A DNA stretch of 64,000 nucleotides from Mucilaginibacter rubeus. Its GTDB lineage: Bacteria > Bacteroidota > Bacteroidia > Sphingobacteriales > Sphingobacteriaceae. The notes beneath the pieces are model-generated. The model did no database searches, was not told the DNA's origin, and saw only the letters and a list, made by a program, of their open reading frames with translations. This document shows, piece after piece, positions 1-8,762 of the stretch. Made by a program: the position numbers and the translations under genes. Where the stretch lies: NCBI RefSeq assembly GCF_014643835.1, contig NZ_BMKD01000003.1, positions 496,001 to 560,000 of the forward strand, read 5' to 3'. Each line of letters starts with the position of its first letter. The first letter of the stretch is position 1.

Positions 1-398
1 CCCTTAGGTTCTGTCGCCAAAACCAGTTTAATGTTCAACTTTTGTGCCACGTCCATCACCTGTACCACATCCTGTATGGCTACAGTTTTGTCAACATACA
101 AAACTATAGTAAGTTCGGTAGCCAGGGTTTTGTAACCCGCCAGTGTAGTTTGCAAAGCATCCACCGGGATCTCTTTTTTATCTACGTAGTACTTCAGGTC
201 TTTGGTTACTGAAACGGTTATGGTTTTTTTAGATACCGACTGCCCTGTTGATGATTTAGGCAACACCAGCTTAATAACGTTAGGGTTGGTAACTGTTGAG
301 GCTATGAGGAAAAACAGCAGCAGGAAAAACATAATATCGTTCATTGCCGATGTATGTACTTCTGCCGATGCGCCCCTGTGTCGTTTTCTTAAATTCAT
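1..398 (-). CDS. ExbD/TolR family biopolymer transport protein (3' end cut by window edge)
   Basis: Reading the minus strand from the ATG at 398 gives 132 codons open to the window edge. The protein has a short basic N-terminus (MNLRKRHRG), then one membrane segment around residues 18-34 (MNDIMFFLLLFFLIAS). It carries the intramembrane Asp expected of ExbD/TolR proton-channel subunits. A periplasmic domain follows, with the ExbD-like strand LTIVLYVDKTV and the helix IQDVVQVMDVAQ. Family members run about 130-145 aa, so only a few residues are missing. The start overlaps the stop of the ExbB gene (ATGA, 395-398), implying translational coupling. With ExbB it should form a proton-driven motor energising an envelope process; TonB-type or Tol-type use cannot be decided here. 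A partner such as TonB may lie just outside the window. Confidence 0.9.
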   Translation of the reverse strand, partial: MNLRKRHRGASAEVHTSAMNDIMFFLLLFFLIASTVTNPNVIKLVLPKSSTGQSVSKKTITVSVTKDLKYYVDKKEIPVDALQTTLAGYKTLATELTIVLYVDKTVAIQDVVQVMDVAQKLNIKLVLATEPK

Positions 399-1108
399 TT
401 GCTCGGCTCCTCTAACAGGTCAATAAATTCAATGGCATCGGTTTCCAGCTTCAGGATCACCTTATCAACCATCATATTCAAAATATGATAGCACACGTAA
501 GCTACGATACCCACAAACAAACCTGCGGCTGATGTTACCATTTTTACATATAAACCGCCAGAGATTACACCCATGCTGATGTTATCGGTTTTTGAGATAT
601 CATAAAAGATCTTGATTACACCGGCAATGGTACCCAGGAAACCAAACATCGGCGCTATACCGGCTACGATACCTAAAATTCCAATATTTTTTTCCAGTTT
701 GGATACTTCCAGCTTACCAACGTTTTCAATAGCCCCTTCGATATCTTTTATAGGGCGACCAATGCGCAATAAACCTTTTTGCAGCATGCGCCCAAGCGGC
801 GTGTTATTGTTACGGCAAATAGCAATGGCCGATTCCAAATTGCCCGAGTGGATACTTGAACGTACCTGTACCATCAGGTTTGATTCATCACGAGATGCTT
901 TACGGATAGTAAAGTAACGTTCAAAAAATATTACCAGCCCCAGTACAGCTAAAATACCTATCGGGATCATTACCCAGCCACCCTTGATCAGCAGGTCGCC
1001 AAAGCGAAGTTCTTCAGTTGGCAGTGCTGCGGTTGTTACGGCGTGGTTTGCGGTATCTGCCAGGTGTTTGGCGGTATCTGTAATTTGCTGAATTAATAAT
1101 AAAGTCAT
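395..1108 (-). CDS. MotA/TolQ/ExbB family proton channel protein
   Basis: This 237-aa inner-membrane protein has the ExbB/TolQ arrangement. A membrane segment near residues 43-62 (WVMIPIGILAVLGLVIFF) precedes a cytoplasmic loop with the typical GRMLQKGL-like helix. A conserved C-terminal pair of membrane helices follows, around 140-165 (GILGIVAGIAPMFGFLGT) and 185-212. The G-x-A-P-x-x-G-x-L-G-T motif of the MotA/TolQ/ExbB domain is clear. It would form the pentameric channel around ExbD and use proton motive force. Its start overlaps the stop of the HU/SPOR gene (ATGA, 1105-1108) and its stop overlaps the ExbD start, so three consecutive genes are translationally coupled. The long N-terminal extension (residues 1-40) is typical of Bacteroidota members. 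Confidence 0.93.
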   Translation of the reverse strand: MTLLLIQQITDTAKHLADTANHAVTTAALPTEELRFGDLLIKGGWVMIPIGILAVLGLVIFFERYFTIRKASRDESNLMVQVRSSIHSGNLESAIAICRNNNTPLGRMLQKGLLRIGRPIKDIEGAIENVGKLEVSKLEKNIGILGIVAGIAPMFGFLGTIAGVIKIFYDISKTDNISMGVISGGLYVKMVTSAAGLFVGIVAYVCYHILNMMVDKVILKLETDAIEFIDLLEEPSK

Positions 1109-2172
1109 TTCGTGGAATCAGTAATTTGTTTTGAGTATGTGTCTTTAGTTATTTTTCCTTGTGATATGAGTTTTTTTCTCACGGCTTCTGCTTCCTCGGA
1201 TGAGGAAAACCCTCCAATTATGATCTTGATCCGCGGACCGGTTCCGGGGCCTTTCAGCAGACGGGCATCAATCCCCCTGCTTTTATAATCTTTAACCGCC
1301 TCATTGCTTTTGGTTATCGTTTTAAACGATCCTAAAAATATCGCAAACTCCGGCTGTGCTACGGTATCTGTTTTGGCTGCCGGATTATTTAACGCTTCAA
1401 CAGGTTTAGAAATTGCCTTTGCCGTATCAGCAACAGTTGGAGTGGAATCCTTTTGGATCCTATCCGGCTTAATTATGGGAGCAGCTTTGGGCTTTTCAAC
1501 CTTTGGTTGTTCTTTAGGGCTGTCATTGTTAAGATGTAATAGTGCGGGGTTATATTTATATACGCCAAAAGCTGCTGCGGCAAGTATAACCACTGCAATT
1601 GCTATTATAACCCAAATGCTGATACCCCGCTTAACTTCGGGTTCATCATCAATATACTCAGGCTGCTCAACAAGGGTTGCGTTTGCAGGCGGCGGTGTAT
1701 AGGTTTGCTGTAGAGATATAGCCGTAGGCAAAGGCGGCGGCGGTGGCGGCGGGGGCACGTAGTTAACCTTGTTAATGGTTACCGGAGTAAGGCCAAAAAA
1801 CAAAGGATCGCTGCCCGGTGCCTGTTCCTGCGGTCTGAAAGCAATTTTGCCTTCCTGCATATAAAACCAGCCTAATTGGGCAAAAGGTACTTCATGCAGC
1901 ACCAGCTCCTGCTTAAGGCTGTTGATGTATTTTTCGGTGAAATATTTGGATGATGCCAGCGAGATTTTTTTCTTTTCGGCGATATGGCGTGTCAGGATCT
2001 CATCGTCTTTAGCCTCCTGATCAAAATGCAGCTTATGACCGGGCGGATAAAAAGTTGCCTGTACATCATCATAATAGCCATTTACGCGCAGGCGCGAAAA
2101 GCAGCCCAAGCCAGGTACACTTATTTCGGTGTACCGGCCGAGTAGTTCGCTTAAATAATTGGCTATATCCAT
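1105..2172 (-). CDS. HU-CCDC81-like and SPOR domain membrane protein
   Basis: This 355-aa protein appears to have three parts. Residues 1-135 resemble the HU-CCDC81 type of HU/IHF-like domain found in Bacteroidota (MDIANYLSELLGRYTEISVPGLG at the start, then a second segment near 70-130). A linker carries eight consecutive prolines (140-147). One membrane helix lies at about 184-205. A C-terminal SPOR domain at about 275-350 (FAIFLGSFKTITKSNEAVKDY, then IKIIIGGFSSSEEAEAV) would bind peptidoglycan lacking stem peptides. With the N-terminus in the cytoplasm, the protein could link nucleoid or cytoplasmic DNA to septal wall; this is inference from domain families. It overlaps the ExbB gene by 4 nt and sits 40 nt after the barrel gene, so it probably works with the proton motor. 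Confidence 0.85.
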   Translation of the reverse strand: MDIANYLSELLGRYTEISVPGLGCFSRLRVNGYYDDVQATFYPPGHKLHFDQEAKDDEILTRHIAEKKKISLASSKYFTEKYINSLKQELVLHEVPFAQLGWFYMQEGKIAFRPQEQAPGSDPLFFGLTPVTINKVNYVPPPPPPPPLPTAISLQQTYTPPPANATLVEQPEYIDDEPEVKRGISIWVIIAIAVVILAAAAFGVYKYNPALLHLNNDSPKEQPKVEKPKAAPIIKPDRIQKDSTPTVADTAKAISKPVEALNNPAAKTDTVAQPEFAIFLGSFKTITKSNEAVKDYKSRGIDARLLKGPGTGPRIKIIIGGFSSSEEAEAVRKKLISQGKITKDTYSKQITDSTK

Positions 2173-2212
2173 CCGGTAAAAATACGGTTAATTTTAAAAC
2201 ATCAAACAGGGC

Positions 2213-4084
2213 TTAAAACGAGTACCCTACCCCGCCAAAGATATTAAATCCGTAGTTAGGGTAGTATAACCAATTTTGATACGAACTGCTCAGGATATTA
2301 TTAGCCTGCGCAAATACCGAAAACCTGCTGTTTATCCTGTATTCTACACTGCCGCTCAGGTCGCCAAAGCCCTTAATAGGCTGTTTAATCTGGTTGTAAA
2401 CCGGGCTTCCCGGGGTAGAAGTTGGTGCCAATACCAATAACCTGTCGGTTGTTGAGCCGCGGATAAGCAACGAACCTGTAACGGTCAATTTGCTGTCGAT
2501 ATGTATAGCAGTACCTGCAGTTAATAAAAATTTAGGCAAATTCCATGGCTCACTTTCTTTAGCCATTTGATAGTCTTTTATTTCAACGCGGCCGAAAATG
2601 TTAAAATCGTCTGTTGCTTTAAAATCCAGCTCGCCATTAAAGCCGTTTACGCGGGCTTTGCCATCATCATAAATAACAGTGAATTTGTTGCCTTCAGCGT
2701 TGAAGTTACTCACCATTAAAGGCATGTTTTTAATGCTGTTGCGGTACACGGAAGCTTTGAAGCTTAAGCCGGGGGCCAGGGTGCCTTTTAAACCGGCACT
2801 GATATCCAGTTGATCAACTGAGTTTTTGATGTTGATGTTTTGGCCGATGAAGGGATTGATCATGGCAAAATCGTGCAGTGAAGAGCGGTTTACATCGCCC
2901 TTAGCTTCAACAAAAAGGCGTACATATTTAGGGATTACCTGTACCTCCAATTTAGCGGCTGGGAAAATGTAAAACTTACCAAAATCGCCAAACTCTTTTA
3001 CGATGTTAACGCCTGCATCTATTTTATAGTTATCGCCCTGAAATTTAATATAAGGGTTGACACGTGCAATGTTATTACCAAGACTGTAAAGGCTGTCTTT
3101 CTGGCTGGCCAGATCCAACGATCCGCTTAAGCCTGCATAAAACTGCTTAACAGTTTGATTTAGAAAGCCTGAAATAACTACATTGTTTTCACGTGCCTGG
3201 TAAGCATTGCTAAATGCGTATCCTTTTAACTTTACAGCATAGGTAAAGTCGTTTTCAACGTCTTTGTAATTCTTTGCCAGTTCAACCTCGCCGCTTATGG
3301 TATTGAAGTGCTGTTTTGTCGGTACAAAATTGTTGTCGGGAGCATCCTGGTTGTAACCGTAAAAATAGGTACCTAAACGATTGTAGTTGATACGGCCTGA
3401 GATATTGTTATCGCCAATGATACTTTTGCCAAATACGCCAACGTCATCACGGCTTTGGGTTTGTTTTTGCAGTGAGCCAGATTGCGACAAATGTTTAATG
3501 AAACCGCCAAATTGTAAAGCCTCATCACGACCGTTGGCAAAATAGCCTTCGCCATAAATGGTTTTCAGGTTGCCAAAACCAACTTTAGCATAATTGTTGG
3601 TTAAAACAGAATCCTGTTCTGCCGGCCTTTTCATTGGGTCAAGCTGCCTGATCTCGGAGTTTTGCTCCTGGCGTTTATCGAGCGGGGCATAGGTTAAAGG
3701 TGCTTTAAACGGCACTTTATCTTCCAAATCAGGGTTACGACGGATCTTTACCGCATCGGCCAGCACTGGTTTGTAGGCAGTGGTCACTACAATTTCTTCT
3801 GATAAGCTACCGCCATTGGCAGCGTTGTTGGGATTATTGCCGCCTCCCTTCTTAGTTGTATCCTGCGCTGTTTTTGCAGCAGCATCGCCTAAGCTTTTGC
3901 TGTCTGTAGCTTTTTTAGCTATAGGTTTTGGCGCGGTCTTTTTGGGTGCCGGTTTAGCGGCAGGCTTTTTAGTTGCAGTTTTTACTGTTGCTTTTTTGGT
4001 AGATTTCTTTGTTTGTGCCTGGGCAGGAACAAAGTATAATGCTATTATTAAGGTAAGCAGCGTATATGTGTATCTTGAGTTCAT
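2213..4084 (-). CDS. TonB-receptor-like outer membrane beta-barrel protein
   Basis: This 623-aa exported protein has a signal peptide at residues 1-23 (ending VPAQAQ). A low-complexity Lys/Ala/Pro/Thr stretch covers about 25-75. A region rich in alternating aromatic and polar strands then runs to a C-terminal Phe (GFNIFGGVGYSF), the usual beta-barrel end signal. Strand motifs such as RINSRFSVFAQANNIL match the last strands of TonB-dependent receptors, but no full plug domain was recognised. The Lys-rich segment could interact with peptidoglycan or with the SPOR protein; that is inference. It lies between the TPR gene (28 nt upstream) and the HU/SPOR gene (40 nt downstream), so it is probably the outer-membrane part of the same assembly. 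Substrate transport is not shown. Confidence 0.8.
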   Translation of the reverse strand: MNSRYTYTLLTLIIALYFVPAQAQTKKSTKKATVKTATKKPAAKPAPKKTAPKPIAKKATDSKSLGDAAAKTAQDTTKKGGGNNPNNAANGGSLSEEIVVTTAYKPVLADAVKIRRNPDLEDKVPFKAPLTYAPLDKRQEQNSEIRQLDPMKRPAEQDSVLTNNYAKVGFGNLKTIYGEGYFANGRDEALQFGGFIKHLSQSGSLQKQTQSRDDVGVFGKSIIGDNNISGRINYNRLGTYFYGYNQDAPDNNFVPTKQHFNTISGEVELAKNYKDVENDFTYAVKLKGYAFSNAYQARENNVVISGFLNQTVKQFYAGLSGSLDLASQKDSLYSLGNNIARVNPYIKFQGDNYKIDAGVNIVKEFGDFGKFYIFPAAKLEVQVIPKYVRLFVEAKGDVNRSSLHDFAMINPFIGQNINIKNSVDQLDISAGLKGTLAPGLSFKASVYRNSIKNMPLMVSNFNAEGNKFTVIYDDGKARVNGFNGELDFKATDDFNIFGRVEIKDYQMAKESEPWNLPKFLLTAGTAIHIDSKLTVTGSLLIRGSTTDRLLVLAPTSTPGSPVYNQIKQPIKGFGDLSGSVEYRINSRFSVFAQANNILSSSYQNWLYYPNYGFNIFGGVGYSF

Positions 4085-4112
4085 TGCTTGTCTTTTTTTA
4101 TATTACTCTTTG

Positions 4113-7100
4113 TTACTGTTTGTTAGTTGTATCGGGCTGGGCAGTTTCTTTGGTGCCTGCGGCAGGGGCTTTGGTTTTGCGGCCGCTCAGTTTATCCAGC
4201 TTCTCTTTAGCAGTAGGTAATATGTCGTCATCGGCTTTATAGTTATCAATGATACTTTGCAGGGTTGCCTTGGCCTGGAAGGTATCTTTTAAGCCTACAT
4301 AGGTGTCAGATAACAAAATGTATGTTTTGGCTACCCAGTAATCATAGTTTGGCATTTCCTTGGCCAGGTCAAAACACATTTTTTGTGCTGTTTTATAACG
4401 GCCTTTTTCATACTCAATGAGTGCAAGGTTGTAACGGGCTTCGGCAGCGGCAACGGTTTTAGTGTTGGTTGCAGTATAGGTGAACTGTTTAACAGCCAGG
4501 GTAGTATCGCCGGTTGAAAGATAAGCCTTACCTTCGTACAAGCCGGTTTTAAATTTATCTTCCTGCGATGTTTTATCATTTGTTTTAACCAGCTCGGCGT
4601 ATTTAATGGCATCATCGGTCATTTGCATTTCCGAATAGCAGTACATCAGGTTAGTAATGGCGAATGTATAATCGGCTTTATATTCTGAATTGGTTTCGAG
4701 CCTTTTAAGGAACACTACAGCTTCGTTATATTTCTTTTGCTGCATGTATAATTTAGCCATGCTGATCAATGCCTTTTCGCTGTAGGCGCTGGTCCAGTCG
4801 TTCAGGATCACGTTATAATCAACAACAGCCTCTTCTGTACGACCTAAATTGGCCAATCCCTGCGCGCGAATAAAGCGTGCCTGTTTTTCGTAGATCTGTT
4901 TGCTTGGAAACTTATCGAAGTAAGCGTTTACCGCGCTTACAGTACCCTGCCAGTCGCCTTTAAGGTAAAGGTTGTTGGCTGCGGTGATCATGATGCTTTC
5001 CTGATCGGAGGTGGTATAATTACCGATAGGGGTGGTGCCTGCATAGTTAATAAATGTTTGGGCGTCACCTTTATCAGTGTAGATCTTTTCGATCTGTTTT
5101 AAAGATTGTTTGGCCTCATCGGTTGACGAGTAATCCTGTACTACTTTTTTGAATGATTCAATAGCAAGGTCATCGTTGCCCGCGTTGTAATCAATCAAAC
5201 CGATAGTAACCAGTGCGCGTGGCACATAGCTGCTGCGCGGATATTTCTGGATCATGGCCTGCAGATCGGCTTTGGCTTTATCACCGTCTGTTTTCAGGAA
5301 GTAGGTATAAGCTATCTCGAATGAAGCGTCATCTGCATAATCAGAGTTAGGGAATTTGTTCAGTACATCATTCAATGTACTGATCTTGGTATCCAATGAA
5401 CCCTGTAAACCCTGGATCATACCACGTTGAAACAACGCATAATCTTCGCCCTGATTGTGCATGGCTATGATGCGGTTATAGTAGGTCATCGCACTGCCGT
5501 AACTCTTCATCACAAAATAGCTATCGGCAAGGCGGGTGATGGCATCATTCTGGGTGTTGGCGTCTTTTACATCGCCTTGTAAAAACTTCTCGAAGTAATT
5601 GGCTGCTTTTTTGTACTGCTCGTCGCCAAAGGCCGCGTAAGCCAAAGCATAGTTGGCGTAGTTAGAAACATCAGTTTCCTTAGCTTCAGGCATGCTCAGG
5701 AATTTCTCGAAATTCTCTACCGATTCGCCGTATTTACGAACCTCGAACATGGCCTCTGCCATCCAGTAAGTAGTTAAGGCTTCAGTTTTGCTATCAACCG
5801 GATCTTTCAGCGAACGCAGGAAGATACCAATCGCATTCTCAAATGCACGCTCGTTATAAAATTCCAATCCCCGGTAGTAAGTAACTTTTTGATAAGCTAA
5901 ACGTGCACTCTGGCTTTTATTAGGGATGGGCTCCAGGATCTCCACAGCTTCTTTATAGCTGCGTGAGTTTAGTAATTCTTCACCCAATAATACCTTAACC
6001 TCGTCAATACGTTTTGAACGTGGGTATGTAGCCAGGTATAACCTTGTAGCGCCTAAAGCCTGCAGGTTAAAGTCGAGCTCGTATGATAGTTTGGCGTACT
6101 CATAAAGGGCATCCTCTTGTAATTGCTTATCATAATCAAGCTTGGAGGCATTGAGGAAAGCGTTACGGGCACTCTGTTTATTGTTCATTTTCAGGAACAC
6201 ATCGCCCAGGGTATAGTTACCGCTTTGGCTGTAAACATCGTGCTGTTCAACCAATTTTTCCAGTTCGCTGGCAGCTTTGGCATAGTTGCCTACCTTATAA
6301 TAGGTATAACCCATCTGGTAGCTGTCCTGCGTGTTTTGGGTACGGCCCTGATCCCGGTCTTCAAAACGGCCATAGTACTTAACCGCGTTGTCATAATCGG
6401 CTTTAGCAAAGTACGATGCAGCGATGATGCGCAGCATTTCCGTTTCGTTTTGCTGATGGGTTTTATTTACAATAGGCACAGCGTAGTTAAGCACATCATC
6501 GTAACGCTTATCTAAAAAGTAAACTGCCGAGATGTAGTAAGGGTAGCTGTTTTCGTATTTTTTTGAGTTTTTAAGCTTTTCAAAATTTACCAGTGCCAGG
6601 TGATAGTCCTTGTTTAAATAAGCTATATAAGCAAAGTAATAAGTAGCATCCTCAGTAAATTCCGACCTTTTGTTTTTAACCTCGCCAAAAAGCAGTTGGG
6701 CATTTTTGTAATCCTTTAACTCAAAATAGGCGTAACCCTTACGAAATTTATACTCGGTATTGTCATGGCCGTTAAGCTCGCCTGCCTCAACCTTGTTAAA
6801 CCAGCGGATAGCGTCTTCATATTTACCTTGTTTAAAATACGATTTACCAATCTGGAAAAAAGCCTGTTTGGTAAGCGGATTTTCAGGGTGTTCTTTTATA
6901 AAACGGAGAAACATGCTTTCGGCATCATCATTGCCCAGGTTAAGGGCGCAGAATGCTTCATAATACTGGCAGTTTTCTTTAGTGAGCGATAGCTCAGTTT
7001 CAAACTGTGGCTGGGTGCTTGTTTTAATTTTGTAAGCTTCAACCAGGCGAAATTGTTCGGCCGCCGAAGCAAATTTTCCTTTGTCCATCAAATCAATAGC

Positions 7101-7214
7101 CGCGTGATAAGTGCGGTAAATTTGAGTGGAAGGATTTTGCTGGGCTCGTGCAGCTGAAAATAAAAATACGGGAATGAGCAGGGTGATGTATCTTGTTTTG
7201 ATCATAAAGCGCAT
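4113..7214 (-). CDS. Large exported tetratricopeptide repeat protein
   Basis: This 1033-aa protein has a signal peptide (MIKTRYITLLIPVFLFSAARAQ). The ATG at 7205 is an equally good start to the upstream one at 7214. After the leader nearly the whole chain is TPR repeats about 34-37 residues apart, with repeated A-x-x-x-F, Y-x-x-A and G-x-x-Y-x-x-A signatures. Many contain YAKA, YEEA or YKEA cores, and the first block resembles the YbgF/CpoB-type TPR. The C-terminus is a short Lys/Thr/Ala-rich tail. TPR proteins are scaffolds. Its place as first gene of the ExbB/ExbD, SPOR and barrel set suggests a periplasmic or outer-membrane platform for that complex, somewhat like CpoB in the Tol system (inference). 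A TTG-N21-TACTTTTG promoter lies upstream. Confidence 0.88.
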   Translation of the reverse strand: MRFMIKTRYITLLIPVFLFSAARAQQNPSTQIYRTYHAAIDLMDKGKFASAAEQFRLVEAYKIKTSTQPQFETELSLTKENCQYYEAFCALNLGNDDAESMFLRFIKEHPENPLTKQAFFQIGKSYFKQGKYEDAIRWFNKVEAGELNGHDNTEYKFRKGYAYFELKDYKNAQLLFGEVKNKRSEFTEDATYYFAYIAYLNKDYHLALVNFEKLKNSKKYENSYPYYISAVYFLDKRYDDVLNYAVPIVNKTHQQNETEMLRIIAASYFAKADYDNAVKYYGRFEDRDQGRTQNTQDSYQMGYTYYKVGNYAKAASELEKLVEQHDVYSQSGNYTLGDVFLKMNNKQSARNAFLNASKLDYDKQLQEDALYEYAKLSYELDFNLQALGATRLYLATYPRSKRIDEVKVLLGEELLNSRSYKEAVEILEPIPNKSQSARLAYQKVTYYRGLEFYNERAFENAIGIFLRSLKDPVDSKTEALTTYWMAEAMFEVRKYGESVENFEKFLSMPEAKETDVSNYANYALAYAAFGDEQYKKAANYFEKFLQGDVKDANTQNDAITRLADSYFVMKSYGSAMTYYNRIIAMHNQGEDYALFQRGMIQGLQGSLDTKISTLNDVLNKFPNSDYADDASFEIAYTYFLKTDGDKAKADLQAMIQKYPRSSYVPRALVTIGLIDYNAGNDDLAIESFKKVVQDYSSTDEAKQSLKQIEKIYTDKGDAQTFINYAGTTPIGNYTTSDQESIMITAANNLYLKGDWQGTVSAVNAYFDKFPSKQIYEKQARFIRAQGLANLGRTEEAVVDYNVILNDWTSAYSEKALISMAKLYMQQKKYNEAVVFLKRLETNSEYKADYTFAITNLMYCYSEMQMTDDAIKYAELVKTNDKTSQEDKFKTGLYEGKAYLSTGDTTLAVKQFTYTATNTKTVAAAEARYNLALIEYEKGRYKTAQKMCFDLAKEMPNYDYWVAKTYILLSDTYVGLKDTFQAKATLQSIIDNYKADDDILPTAKEKLDKLSGRKTKAPAAGTKETAQPDTTNKQ

Positions 7215-7377
7215 ACTAACGATAGTGCGAAAATAGCTAAACCAAAAAGAGGCTTTTCACATTAGAAATTAACAATTGTGGATAACACTTCTTTTAACGA
7301 AGGTAATACTTAAGATAATATCCATGTGGAAAACTTTAAAATTGTTGAGTACTGCCGTGGTACCGGCTATGGATAAT

Positions 7378-7409
7378 CAAAAGTAATAATTACACGTTAA
7401 ACAGTGCAA
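7378..7409 (-). promoter_or_regulatory. Bacteroidota-type promoter for the TPR-to-ExbD operon
   Basis: On the minus strand TTG (7409-7407) is followed after 21 nt by TACTTTTG (7385-7378), matching the TTG-N17-23-TAnnTTTG consensus of Bacteroidota primary sigma. Transcription would start near 7372, leaving a leader of about 160 nt before the TPR gene. No transcript data; the match is by eye. Confidence 0.5.
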
Positions 7410-7477
7410 TTTATTTGTATTTTGAGCATTATAATACCCCCGGGGGCGACGTGCCCCATCCATTATTTTTACCAATT

Positions 7478-8575
7478 ATGAGTAGCGTTCTTAACAGAGG
7501 CGGATTGTGGTTACCGGTTATTTTGTACATGTTGGTGTTTTGTCCGTTAAATTCAAAAGCACAAAAAACAAATGCCGAAATTGTTTTAACAAACAGGCAG
7601 TTAAATGAAAAGCCGAACGAATTTTATATCGCAAGCGTTACTGATGAACGGCCCGACCGGAGTGCTGTTGCCTGGTTATTTTCGGCCACAGGTAATTTGC
7701 CTGCAGTAAAGTATAAAGTTGATTTACAGGGAGGGGCAGCAACAGCTGTTAAACAATTTGCTGATTATGCTATCCCTGTTAATAAGATGTTACGCCCGGT
7801 GGTCATCCGCATTAAGAAGTTAAAGCTTACTGAAACGGCAATGGCCGATGGCAGGATAGAAGGCCGGCTGGACATACAATTGTGGTTTGAATTGAAAAAA
7901 GCTGAGAACAATGTGCATTTGATTGATTACCCGGCAGCTACAACATACTATCGCGGTGCAGGGCAACAATATGATACCGGGGTGCTGTTGAGCCGGGCCC
8001 TTGAAGCTGGCCTGATGTATTTTAACAGATGGATGAATCGTGAAGCCGACACTAATATTAAATTGGCTAAAGGAGTAAAATTAATCTTTACCGATTATTC
8101 TGAACAACCGGAAGGCGATACCATCTACTACTCGGCCAAGCGGCCTTTAACCTGGAATGACTTTCAGGATAAAGCCCGGGGCGAAAAGTATGTTGCCGAA
8201 GTGCAGCCAAGTTTTGGTTACACAGAACAGGTAGAAGTAGTAAAGTCGATAGTGGTAGTGAAGATAAGCATGCGCGTGTTTTTGCCTAAAAGTGCCGCCT
8301 GGGTAAAGCCGGAAGGACGTACAGACTATGCTCTAAATCATGAGCAGCGGCATTTTGATATTGTAGCGGTAATAGCCCGGCATTTTAAGAGGGCCCTTAT
8401 GACTATGAAACTCCCGGTTGATAACTATGATGGCTATATTAATGTACAATACCTTGACTCGTACCGTGAAATGAACCAGCTACAAGATCAGTATGATAAC
8501 GAAACCAGTCACGGTACAAACCAATACTACCAACAGGAATGGAATATGAAGATAGATGGATTTTTAAGAGATTAA
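7478..8575 (+). CDS. DUF922-like putative zinc-dependent protease, exported
   Basis: I place the start at the ATG at 7478, giving 365 aa, because it is followed directly by a hydrophobic export signal (VILYMLVFCPLNSKA). The reading frame stays open upstream to 7415 but that extension is proline-rich and unlikely. The C-terminal half resembles DUF922: LTWNDFQDKARG near the middle, then NHEQRHFDIVAVIARHFKRAL near the end. The HEQRH sequence fits an HExxH-type metal site in which the final His is kept. The N-terminal half (VTDERPDRSAVAWLF) is unrecognised. The gene stands alone between divergent and co-directional units. Protease activity is inferred from the motif only. Confidence 0.72.
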   Translation: MSSVLNRGGLWLPVILYMLVFCPLNSKAQKTNAEIVLTNRQLNEKPNEFYIASVTDERPDRSAVAWLFSATGNLPAVKYKVDLQGGAATAVKQFADYAIPVNKMLRPVVIRIKKLKLTETAMADGRIEGRLDIQLWFELKKAENNVHLIDYPAATTYYRGAGQQYDTGVLLSRALEAGLMYFNRWMNREADTNIKLAKGVKLIFTDYSEQPEGDTIYYSAKRPLTWNDFQDKARGEKYVAEVQPSFGYTEQVEVVKSIVVVKISMRVFLPKSAAWVKPEGRTDYALNHEQRHFDIVAVIARHFKRALMTMKLPVDNYDGYINVQYLDSYREMNQLQDQYDNETSHGTNQYYQQEWNMKIDGFLRD

Positions 8576-8762
8576 GACAGGAGATTCAACACGCCCGAGC
8601 CCGGGGGATAAATAGCACATATATGAATTTAAATTCGTGGATGTCAGCATAATGTTACATGGCATAATACATCCTTATACTGTGCAGGACTTATTTTTCT
8701 TATGTTTACTCTCCTTTATATAATTGGATTGTTAATTTTAGGATCATAAGCAAGGGGGCGAA

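Noticed and set aside
3780-4220. Long plus-strand frame opposite the barrel and TPR genes
   Set aside because: It is antisense to the Lys/Ala/Pro-rich signal region and to the TPR tail; the hydrophobic translation is a product of complementary codons.
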